12,155 bases of DNA from an uncultured Odoribacter sp. (GTDB lineage: Bacteria; Bacteroidota; Bacteroidia; Bacteroidales; Marinifilaceae), in the NCBI GenBank assembly GCA_905204385.1, contig CAJKZL010000049.1:1-12155 (forward strand), given 5' to 3'. Every line of letters starts with the position of its first letter. Position 1 is the stretch's first letter. Below the pieces are notes generated by a model, which worked only from the letters and a program-made list of their open reading frames with translations, was not told the DNA's origin and made no database searches. Of the stretch, positions 5,548 to 12,155 are shown in pieces. The translations under genes were made by a program, and so were the position numbers.

Positions 5548-6906
5548 ATGAAAAAAAAGCGAATTAAAACTCATCTTTTCCATGGGAATGGATGTAAAAA
5601 ATGCTCGGGTGTATGCAAAAACTTAATTTTATTACTTTTTGTATTTAATCTGAATCTGAATGCTTCTGTTTTTTCTCAACATCAAAAACTCAGCTTACAA
5701 TTACAGAATGCTAGTGTTGAGGAACTGATTTCAGCCATCAAACGACAATGTGACGTCGGATTTATCTATGATTATGAAAAAGTGAAGGATGCTGGTGGCA
5801 TTACTGTAAACGTCAAAGACGGGATTCTTTCCGAGGTTTTGCAAAAGGCATTGGACAAAACGGGGCTTATTGCTGAGATCGAAAATAATCTGATCATCAT
5901 CAAGCGTATTGAAACTCAGCAAAAACAACCTTTAGCTCAAACGCTCAAAGGTCAGGTAACCGATGAAAAAGGAAATCCATTGCCGGGCGTAACGGTTGTC
6001 ATCAAGGGTACTGCGATCGGGGTGACCACCGATAAGGAAGGAAAGTTTCACTGGACGTTGCCGGATTGGAAGGGGAAGGTTTTGGTGTTCACTTTCGTGG
6101 GCATGGAGTCTAAAGAAATTTTGGTGAAAGAGCCTGCTATTCCGATGGTTGTAATGATGGAAACGGCGGTGGAGACTTTGAAGGAAGCGGTAGTGACCGG
6201 CATCTATACTCGTACAAAAGAAAGCTTTACAGGTTCTTCTACCACCTATACGGCTAAAGAATTGAAATATATCGGCAACCAGAATGTTTTACAGAGTTTA
6301 AAAACCCTGGATCCGGCTTTTGCCATTCTGGAAAACAATCAATTCGGTTCTGACCCGAATCATCTGCCCGATATCAATGTAAGAGGAAAAACGAGCGTGA
6401 TCGGATTGAAGCAGGAATATGATACCGATCCCAATCCCAATCAACCTTTGTTTATTCTGGATGGCTTTGAATCGACTCTGGCAGTGATTACCGATTTGAG
6501 TATGGACCGCGTGGAGAGTATTACTGTTTTGAAAGATGCTGCTGCGACGGCGATTTATGGCTCCAAAGCGGCCAATGGTGTAATAGTAGTAGAAACCAAA
6601 AGACCCGAAGCCGGTCGGATCCGAGTGAATTATAGCGGTAATCTGGCTTTGAATTTTGCCGATTTATCGGATTATAACTTAATGGATTCGGAAGAAAAGA
6701 TGAAGTTCGAGCGTCTTTCAGGTTATTATGGAAAATTGGATGCCAACGATGAGATTATCGATGAAGAAGAATCCCGTAAATATTACAACCGCCTGGCAGA
6801 AATAAGACGGGGCGTGGATACGTATTGGCTGAACGAACCTTTGCGCTTTGCTACTACACATCAGCATAAAATGTTTGTCGAAGGAGGGGATACCCGGATG
6901 CGTTAA
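5548..6906 (+). CDS. SusC N-terminal fragment: signal peptide, STN, CarboxypepD-reg-like and plug domains
   Basis: This 452-residue product ends at the premature TAA. The signal peptide is long, with a basic n-region holding Cys16, Cys19 and Cys23, then a hydrophobic core and a likely cleavage near ASVFSQ (39-44). The STN domain is at about 46-120 (LSLQLQNASVEELISAIKRQ onward). A carboxypeptidase-regulatory-like beta-sandwich covers about 134-205 (LKGQVTDEKGNPLPGVTVVI). A TonB-box-like segment KEAVVTG is at 212-218. The plug covers about 225-350, including DINVRG (275-280), PLFILDGFE (300-308) and AAATAIYGSKAANGVIVVET (331-350). About 100 residues of the barrel entry follow. Made alone, the fragment could be exported but could not form a channel. 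It might still touch FecR through the STN domain; that is inference. Confidence 0.88.
   Translation: MKKKRIKTHLFHGNGCKKCSGVCKNLILLLFVFNLNLNASVFSQHQKLSLQLQNASVEELISAIKRQCDVGFIYDYEKVKDAGGITVNVKDGILSEVLQKALDKTGLIAEIENNLIIIKRIETQQKQPLAQTLKGQVTDEKGNPLPGVTVVIKGTAIGVTTDKEGKFHWTLPDWKGKVLVFTFVGMESKEILVKEPAIPMVVMMETAVETLKEAVVTGIYTRTKESFTGSSTTYTAKELKYIGNQNVLQSLKTLDPAFAILENNQFGSDPNHLPDINVRGKTSVIGLKQEYDTDPNPNQPLFILDGFESTLAVITDLSMDRVESITVLKDAAATAIYGSKAANGVIVVETKRPEAGRIRVNYSGNLALNFADLSDYNLMDSEEKMKFERLSGYYGKLDANDEIIDEEESRKYYNRLAEIRRGVDTYWLNEPLRFATTHQHKMFVEGGDTRMR
6904..6906 (+). other. Premature in-frame TAA in susC
   Basis: The codons run CGG ATG CGT TAA GGG CAC GGG TTC AGT TAT. SusC relatives usually read M-R-Y-G at this turn into a barrel strand, so TAA most likely stands for TAT or TAC (Tyr453). 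The next base is G. No slippery run or nearby frame change is seen. Confidence 0.9.
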
Positions 6907-6933
6907 GGGCACGGGTTCAGTTATGGAAAAACG

Positions 6934-8919
6934 ATGGGAGTCATGAAAGGATCTGACCGAGAAGTGATCAATGGAAATATACGTTTGATCTATCGTTGGA
7001 AAAGTTTGGCCTTTACGAATTATACCAATATCGATTATACCATGGCTAAACAGGAGAGTGTGACTTTTTCGGATTTTTCGAGGGCTAACCCTTATTATCG
7101 GAAAACGGATGAAAACGGCAACATTATTAAAATACTGGAAAGTTATAAAGACACGGATTACAACAGTGAAACGATGAACAAAACCATCTATGTTTATAAT
7201 CCGCTTTATAATATGGAGCTGAACAATAAACGCAATACTTCGACATTCGGATTCCGGAATAATTTCGAAGTGGACTGGCGGGTGGTCGATGAGTTGAGAA
7301 TAAGGGGACGTTTCAGTTTAAGTAAAAGCATAGCGCGGGGGGAAAATTTCACCTCTCCTTTCAGTACCGAATATGAAGGGGCGGAAACCATCAAAAAAGG
7401 TTCTTACTCCGAGTCGAACAACAGAAGTCTGACTTACGACGGTGACTTTAGCATCACTTATGGAAAGATGTTTGCAGAGGATCATATGGTAAATGCAGTA
7501 GCAGGTATGCGTGTAAATTCCTCGTCCAGTCTATCCAGTGGCTATGTGGTCCGGGGTTTTTTGGACGAAAGTCATCCTAACCCCGCATTTGCTTCCGGTT
7601 ATGCAGAAGGAAGCAAGCCTTCTTATTCTCAAACCGAACGGCGTTCTGCCAGCTATTATTTCAATGCAGGTTATGCTTATCGCAACCGCTATTTGCTGGA
7701 CGTAAATTTCAGGTCGGATGGTTCTTCAGTATTTGGTGTGGATAATAAGTTTACTACGACCTGGGCTTTAGGCTTGGGGTGGAATGTACATAATGAAGGT
7801 TTTTTCAAAAACATGCACTGGCTGAGCTATTTGAAAGTGAGAGCCTCGATGGGAAATCCCGGGAATCAGAATTTCGATGCTTATATGGCGATGAATGTCT
7901 ATTCTTATAATAAGTCTTATCCCCTGCCTTTTAGTCTGAGTGCTCTGATTTCTTCCTGGGGAAACCGGAATTTGGAATGGCAAAAGACGTTGGACAAAAA
8001 TATAGGTGTTGATTTTGAGGTTTTGGACCGTCGACTGAGGATTTCTTTCGACTATTTCAATAAAACGACCGATCCGCTGTTGGTGTACGTTCAGATACCT
8101 TCCTCCACCGGAACGACAGAGCAAGCGATGAATGTAGGTAAACAGGTAACGGAAGGGCTGACGGCTACCTTCAATTATGTATTGGTGAAGAAGGAAGAAA
8201 TCCACTGGTCCGTTAATTTCAATGCACGCCACATCAAGTCCACCTTCAGCAATATCGGCACTTCTTTGGATAAGTTCAACCAAGATAACCGAAGTCGTAA
8301 TTTGCAGCGTTATTATGACGGAGGAAGTCCTTCGGATATGTGGTCGGTGCGCTCTGCCGGGATAGATCCTGCAACCGGCCGGGAAATTTTCATCAAAAAA
8401 GACGGTTCCCAGACGTTTATTCACGATTATGACGATGAGGTGGTTGTAGGCAATACCGAACCGAAAGTCGAAGGAGTCGTAGGAACCTCTTTCTATTACA
8501 AGGGCGTGTCCATCTCTATGAATTTCCGTTATCGCCTGGGAGGACAGATTTTTCTTTCGACTTTATACGATAAGGTCGAAAATATTTCCGAGGCTTCTTT
8601 ATACTTGAATCAGGATAGACGGGCGCTGTACGATCGCTGGCAGAAGCCTGGCGATAACGCTAAATTCAAAGCGATCTCCCTGACGGAATCTACTCCCATG
8701 TCCTCGCGTTTTGTTGCCGATGAGAATACGTTCAGTGGGGAGTCGATCTCTATCGGCTATGAAACTCAAGCCAAATGGTTGAGGCATATCGGAGCTTCTT
8801 CTCTGAGCATACGAGGTTATATGAACGAAATATTCAGAATTTCTACGGTGAAAAATGAACGCGGCATCGATTATCCTTTTGCCCGCAATATCTCTTTTTC
8901 ACTGAGTGCAAGGTTTTAA
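6934..8919 (+). CDS. SusC C-terminal fragment: beta-barrel
   Basis: This is the 3' part of the split transporter in the same frame as the N-terminal part. It is open from 6907; its first ATG is at 6934. Alternating aromatic and polar strands run to the end. They include the SusC-typical YRNRYLLDVNFRSDGSSVFG near 7678-7737, LKVRASMGNPGNQNFDAY near 7831-7884 and NFRYRLGGQIFLSTLYDKVE near 8521-8580. It ends in NISFSLSARF with a terminal Phe, the outer membrane barrel assembly signal. As a separate product from 6934 it would lack a signal peptide, and I see no good ribosome-binding site, so independent function is unlikely. The coding sequence shows no further decay over 670 codons. Confidence 0.85.
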   Translation: MGVMKGSDREVINGNIRLIYRWKSLAFTNYTNIDYTMAKQESVTFSDFSRANPYYRKTDENGNIIKILESYKDTDYNSETMNKTIYVYNPLYNMELNNKRNTSTFGFRNNFEVDWRVVDELRIRGRFSLSKSIARGENFTSPFSTEYEGAETIKKGSYSESNNRSLTYDGDFSITYGKMFAEDHMVNAVAGMRVNSSSSLSSGYVVRGFLDESHPNPAFASGYAEGSKPSYSQTERRSASYYFNAGYAYRNRYLLDVNFRSDGSSVFGVDNKFTTTWALGLGWNVHNEGFFKNMHWLSYLKVRASMGNPGNQNFDAYMAMNVYSYNKSYPLPFSLSALISSWGNRNLEWQKTLDKNIGVDFEVLDRRLRISFDYFNKTTDPLLVYVQIPSSTGTTEQAMNVGKQVTEGLTATFNYVLVKKEEIHWSVNFNARHIKSTFSNIGTSLDKFNQDNRSRNLQRYYDGGSPSDMWSVRSAGIDPATGREIFIKKDGSQTFIHDYDDEVVVGNTEPKVEGVVGTSFYYKGVSISMNFRYRLGGQIFLSTLYDKVENISEASLYLNQDRRALYDRWQKPGDNAKFKAISLTESTPMSSRFVADENTFSGESISIGYETQAKWLRHIGASSLSIRGYMNEIFRISTVKNERGIDYPFARNISFSLSARF

Positions 8920-8930
8920 TTTAAAAACAG

Positions 8931-10451
8931 ATGAATATGGCTAAGCTGAAATATATAACGACCGGATGGTTGACGATATTGTGTTTTTTACTTGGGAGTT
9001 GTAACTCCTGGCTGGAAGTAACTCCTGAAGACAGGATTATGGAAAATGATCTTTTTGTGGACGGCGAAGGGTATCTGAAAGCTCTCAGCGGAGTATACTC
9101 TGAGTTGAATTCCGCTTCTTTATACGGTAGGAACCTCACGATGGGTATGCTGGATGTTATGGCTCAATATTACAGTGCCGGTGGTATCGAAAATCATAGT
9201 TTCGAGTTGTATGCAAAATACGACTATGGTCAAAGCGGTTATAAATCCCGCCTGAATACAATCTGGTCGGGTTTATACGAACTAATCGCTAATTGTAATG
9301 TGATTATTGAAAAATGTGGGGATGAAAATCCTTTGCTTACTAAAACCGAATGGGCTTTGATAAAGGGAGAAGCCCTGGCTTTGCGTGGAATGCTACATTT
9401 TGATTTGTTGAGAATGTTCGGGCCGGTCTATCGGGACGAAACTAAAGCGACGAAATGTATGCCGTATATGGTTTCTGCCGACCGCTTGGTGCAGCCTTTA
9501 TTAAGTGCTGAAGAGATATTGGGTCGGGTGATCGGCGATTTGCAGGCTGCCGAAGGGTTGCTCAAGGACTATGATCCTGTGATCCAAACCGGTGCGGTTG
9601 CTTATGGCGATGCGAATATCGCTATGTCTTATCGCCAGTATCGCCTGAATTATTTTGCAGTGAAGGCTTTATTGGCGAGGGCTTATTTATGGGGAAACGA
9701 TCGTGTGTCGGCCAGGCAGTATGCTGTGGACGTAATTACAGCATGTCAGCAGGAAGGGGCCGAATTATTTCCCTTCGTAACGCGCGAAGCATTGTTCGAA
9801 CGGAATAAATATCCTGACCGGATGTTTTCGACGGAAGTGCTGTTTTCGGCTTACAATTCATCCCGGGTAACGAGTTTCAACGATATGTTCGCTTCCACTT
9901 TGTCAGCGACGAGCTTGTTGACGCTGACCGGAGGATACGGTGGTTTCAGAATGGAAGAACTTTATGATAGTGAAGAGGATTACCGGAAGAGTATGTGGAA
10001 TACGGCCATTGTAAATAGTAATGAAGTATTATATTTCCAAAAATATCAGGACGTTACGGATTCAAAGGATATTTCGGCCGCCTATCGGTATATGATTCCT
10101 TTGTTGAGGATTAGCGAGATGTATTTGATTGCCGCCGAATGTACCGATAATGTGGAAGAAGCTGCACGGTTGTATCTGAATAAATTACGCTTGCATCGGG
10201 GATGTATCGACTATCAGGTGGATGATCAGGATTTTTTACAATATTTGATTACAGCAGAGTTTCGCAGAGAATTTTTAGGGGAAGGACAGATGTTCTTTTA
10301 TTATAAACGTAAAGGCATGGAAACTATTCCGGAAGGGAAAAATGCTTCCGGAAATATGAATATGGAATTAGAAAATTATGTATTCCCCTTACCCGAGAGC
10401 GAAACGAGTCAACGGACAGATATTAACAAAGACAAAAATACAGAAGAATGA
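8931..10451 (+). CDS. SusD/RagB-family nutrient-binding outer membrane lipoprotein
   Basis: This 506-residue protein has a signal peptide ending in the lipobox LLGSC (Cys24), followed by NSWLEVTPEDRI, the usual SusD start (C-x-x-x-L-[DE]-x-x-P). The helical TPR-like core carries ALIKGEALALRGMLHFDLLR (142-161), with F-G-P just after it, a hallmark of the family. The C-terminal RagB/SusD region has IPLLRISEMYLIAAEC (about 388-403) and EFRREFLGEG. It ends with the substrate-access face and YVFPLPESE. SusD sits as a lid on the SusC barrel at the cell surface and helps capture the ligand. The length is normal and the frame intact. The gene starts 11 bp after the susC stop and overlaps the next gene by ATGA, which points to one transcript with translational coupling. 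Two ATGs (8931 and 8937) are possible; the choice hardly changes the signal peptide. Confidence 0.95.
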   Translation: MNMAKLKYITTGWLTILCFLLGSCNSWLEVTPEDRIMENDLFVDGEGYLKALSGVYSELNSASLYGRNLTMGMLDVMAQYYSAGGIENHSFELYAKYDYGQSGYKSRLNTIWSGLYELIANCNVIIEKCGDENPLLTKTEWALIKGEALALRGMLHFDLLRMFGPVYRDETKATKCMPYMVSADRLVQPLLSAEEILGRVIGDLQAAEGLLKDYDPVIQTGAVAYGDANIAMSYRQYRLNYFAVKALLARAYLWGNDRVSARQYAVDVITACQQEGAELFPFVTREALFERNKYPDRMFSTEVLFSAYNSSRVTSFNDMFASTLSATSLLTLTGGYGGFRMEELYDSEEDYRKSMWNTAIVNSNEVLYFQKYQDVTDSKDISAAYRYMIPLLRISEMYLIAAECTDNVEEAARLYLNKLRLHRGCIDYQVDDQDFLQYLITAEFRREFLGEGQMFFYYKRKGMETIPEGKNASGNMNMELENYVFPLPESETSQRTDINKDKNTEE

Positions 10452-11299
10452 AAAAGATCGGATATCTCTTAGGTTGTATTTTTCTGATAACTATGTCGGG
10501 GTGTGAAAAAAGCCTGATGAGTTATGAAGGGGAAGAAGGGGTTTATTTTGCAGTTCGGTGGGGTACTTACCGTGATACGACAGAATGGGCCTATCAATTT
10601 TATACGCCGGCAGAATTTATAAAAACTCCCGAAGATGAAATGACATTGAAATTGCGGGTGATGATTACGGGGTCGGTAAAGGATTATGACCGTATTTTCG
10701 GCATAGCGGTCGAAGCCGATTCTACTACTGCTGTACCAGGGGTTAATTACGATAGCATACCTATGGAAGGAATTATTAAAAAGGGTGAATTGTTTACGGA
10801 TGTATCTGTTACAGTGAGGCGGAACGAGAATGTTCAAAAGGAATACAAAACCTTGGCTTTGAAACTGATACCCACAAAGGATTTTACCTTATCGATACCG
10901 GTATGGCGTCATCTTTCCGGTACGGATTACTCGGAGGAAAGATCGGTTTTCGATGCACGCCGGCATCAGATCCGGATAAGCGACTTTTTATCAAGACCTC
11001 CCAGATGGGCCGGTGGGGTTTATGCCAATGGTCTTGAATATGGTTTATGGGGCGATTATACAGAAAAGAAATTTCGTTTGATTTGTAGTGAGCTGGATCT
11101 TGTTTATAGTGAATTTGAGAATGCCGATATTATGCCTCTACCGCGTCAGAGGGTAATTGCTCAATATATGGCAAAATTTTTACAGGACCATTATGATCGT
11201 AATGATCCTATTTTAGAGGAAGACGGTCGATTAATGTGGGTCACCGGCGTAAGCTGGGATTCTTATGTCGGGAAACCCTGGAAACCGGTCGGTGAATAA
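10448..11299 (+). CDS. DUF4843-type lipoprotein of a SusCD operon
   Basis: This 283-residue lipoprotein has a clear signal and lipobox (MKKIGYLLGCIFLITMSGC, Cys19). The Y-x-G-x-x-G-V-Y-F start after the Cys and the following beta-rich region (LKLRVMITGSVKDYDRIFGI, then the PGVNYD segment and ALKLIPTKDF) match the DUF4843 (PF16132) pattern. These proteins are found right after susD in many Bacteroidales operons and are thought to be exposed accessory binding proteins; their ligands are not known. The C-terminal part (SDFLSRPPRWAGG onward, with GLWGDYTEKKFRLI) is helical. The ATG overlaps the susD TGA by 4 nt, and the next gene starts 13 nt after its stop, so all three are probably one operon. 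No enzyme motif is visible. The family call is from recall of the pattern, not a search. Confidence 0.85.
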   Translation: MKKIGYLLGCIFLITMSGCEKSLMSYEGEEGVYFAVRWGTYRDTTEWAYQFYTPAEFIKTPEDEMTLKLRVMITGSVKDYDRIFGIAVEADSTTAVPGVNYDSIPMEGIIKKGELFTDVSVTVRRNENVQKEYKTLALKLIPTKDFTLSIPVWRHLSGTDYSEERSVFDARRHQIRISDFLSRPPRWAGGVYANGLEYGLWGDYTEKKFRLICSELDLVYSEFENADIMPLPRQRVIAQYMAKFLQDHYDRNDPILEEDGRLMWVTGVSWDSYVGKPWKPVGE

Positions 11300-11312
11300 T
11301 TTTTAAAGTAAT

Positions 11313-12155
11313 ATGAAAATGAAAAAATCAATAGGAATAGGGATTACCGCCTTGTTTTTAGGGTTGGTTTTTACCGCATGCTATAATGATAAAGGCAACT
11401 ACGATTATCAGAAAATCAATGAGATTGCGATCGGTAATTTAGGTGAACGTCATGATTTGGTTTATAAATCCGATACCTTAAAAATAGAACCGGATTTATG
11501 GTTTACCGATGAGAATAGGGAGGATGAGCGTTATGTCTTCGAATGGAAAGCTGTACCGGAGTTTAACAATGCTAATCCGGGCGGAGTGATCGGACACGAA
11601 CGGAATTTAAAATGGCCGGTAGAGCTTTTACCGGGAATGTACTATCTGTACTTTAAAGTGTTTGACAAGGAAACGGGGTTGATGTGGCGTGAATATACTG
11701 AAATCGATATCAAGACGGCCGTTTCGAAAGGTTTTTTGCTGATCGGAGAAAATAGGGATGGAAGCACAGGGGTGGAAATGATTTCTTTGCTGGAAAAAGA
11801 TACTGTCGTCATTTATGATTTAATGAAAGATAACGGACTTCCTTTACTGAACGGCCCGAGAAATATCATTCATACCGGTAGTTCTAAATGGGATGCAAAA
11901 ATATGGGTTATGACGGACGAAGGATCCTATTATGTCAATACTTCAACTTTTCAGGCAACGATGGCCAACGATTTTCAGAGTCTGATTTATACGACCTACC
12001 CTCTCCCTTCCAAGACTTTTCCGGTGGATGTCGCCCCCCGTGTCAATAAGGAAACCGGACAGCCGGCTTCCAATAGTTCGCGATTGGTCTTGTGCGAAAA
12101 CGGGTATTCATTTTTTGCAGATTTGTATTCTGCAGATATCTACGCAAATCCAACC
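11313..12155 (+). CDS. PKD-like family surface lipoprotein, N-terminal part (runs off the window)
   Basis: An ATG at 11313 opens a frame with no stop through the right edge, so 281 codons are visible. The signal peptide ends in the lipobox VFTAC (Cys23), followed by YNDKGNYDYQKINEI. C-x-x-D-K-G-N-Y-D-Y is the typical start of the Bacteroidales PKD-like lipoproteins that follow SusCD and DUF4843 genes. An immunoglobulin-like beta region follows (YVFEWKAVPEF, LLPGMYYLYFKVFDKETG and MWREYTEIDI, about 74-132). Then comes a segment that reads like repeat blades (KGFLLIGENRDGSTGVEMIS; WDAKIWVMTDEGSYYVNTST). The role is probably surface binding of the imported ligand. The gap to the upstream gene is 13 nt, so it belongs to the same transcript. 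The C-terminal half is missing here. Confidence 0.85.
   Translation, partial: MKMKKSIGIGITALFLGLVFTACYNDKGNYDYQKINEIAIGNLGERHDLVYKSDTLKIEPDLWFTDENREDERYVFEWKAVPEFNNANPGGVIGHERNLKWPVELLPGMYYLYFKVFDKETGLMWREYTEIDIKTAVSKGFLLIGENRDGSTGVEMISLLEKDTVVIYDLMKDNGLPLLNGPRNIIHTGSSKWDAKIWVMTDEGSYYVNTSTFQATMANDFQSLIYTTYPLPSKTFPVDVAPRVNKETGQPASNSSRLVLCENGYSFFADLYSADIYANPT

Larger units (their letters stand above)
5548..8919 (+). pseudogene. SusC/RagA-family TonB-dependent outer membrane transporter, split by an in-frame TAA
   Basis: Reading through one TAA at 6904-6906 gives a single frame of 1123 codons before the final TAA, a normal length for an STN-bearing SusC. Order: signal peptide, STN domain, carboxypeptidase-regulatory-like domain, TonB box, plug, 22-strand-type beta-barrel and a terminal ARF strand ending in Phe. 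The protein would import a bulky ligand delivered by SusD, using TonB energy, and signal to FecR through its STN domain. Both sides of the TAA are in frame and show family-typical sequence (FVEGGDTRMR before it, GHGFSYGKTMGVMKG after it). The lesion is therefore one codon, most simply Tyr (TAT or TAC) changed to TAA. No other stop or frame change is present. It may be a true recent pseudogene, a strain variant or a sequencing error. susD follows 11 bp later. Confidence 0.85.

Noticed and set aside
6904..6906. Stop-codon reassignment or programmed readthrough
   Set aside because: TAA and the other stops end the neighbouring genes normally, and no readthrough context or structure was evident. 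Tyr to TAA by one base change is simpler.
6880..6940. Frameshift as the cause of the split susC
   Set aside because: Both halves are in the same frame (first base of codons at 5548 and 6934 differ by a multiple of three) and family-typical sequence continues directly on each side, so it is a nonsense codon.
7768..8424. Open frame of 218 codons on the minus strand
   Set aside because: It lies wholly inside the susC barrel in the antisense direction, and its translation shows no recognisable domain. The plus-strand frame has clear SusC motifs across the same bases.
1..12155. Mobile elements, CRISPR arrays, tRNA or rRNA genes
   Set aside because: I saw no transposase or integrase motif, no regularly spaced repeats and no cloverleaf-like segment on reading the window.

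Overview
This 12.2 kb window looks like chromosomal DNA from a gut-type Bacteroidota, probably order Bacteroidales. The reasons are a SusC/SusD pair, an ECF sigma/FecR-type anti-sigma pair, a 6-bladed beta-propeller lipoprotein, DUF4843 and PKD-like lipoproteins, and promoter-like boxes of the Bacteroidota form TAnnTTTG instead of -35/-10 elements. An Odoribacter/Butyricimonas-like host is a guess from gene content only.

Layout. (1) Positions 1-302 (+) hold the last 99 residues of a TolC/OprM-type efflux outer-membrane protein. (2) Positions 339-1982 (-) encode a complete ABC-F ATPase, convergent with the efflux gene. (3) Positions 2160-3338 (-) encode a lipoprotein with a predicted 6-bladed beta-propeller. 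It is divergent from (4) an ECF sigma factor at 3460-4041 (+), which starts a rightward regulatory and uptake cluster. (5) A 262-bp gap with a strong inverted repeat leads to (6) a FecR-type anti-sigma factor at 4304-5476. (7) A 71-bp spacer with two tandem hairpins leads to (8) a SusC/RagA TonB-dependent transporter at 5548-8919. This gene is split by one in-frame TAA at codon 453. (9) SusD lipoprotein, 8931-10451. (10) DUF4843 lipoprotein, 10448-11299, overlapping susD by 4 nt. (11) PKD-like lipoprotein from 11313, running off the right edge.

How the parts fit. The SusC carries an N-terminal STN domain and the FecR protein has a cytoplasmic head, one membrane helix and a periplasmic part. 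By analogy with known systems, a substrate-loaded SusC would signal through FecR to free the sigma factor, which would raise expression of the susC-susD-lipoprotein operon. SusD, DUF4843 and PKD-like proteins would form the cell-surface capture complex. No carbohydrate-active enzyme lies in the window, so the substrate cannot be named.

The most notable observation is the nonsense codon in susC. It removes the whole beta-barrel from the first reading frame, while the remaining 670 codons downstream, in the same frame, are intact. That pattern fits a very recent point mutation, a strain polymorphism, a base-call error or, less likely, recoding. Second are the well-formed RNA-hairpin candidates on either side of fecR. 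I found no tRNA, rRNA, CRISPR array, insertion sequence or phage gene, and no gene-free stretch longer than 300 bp.
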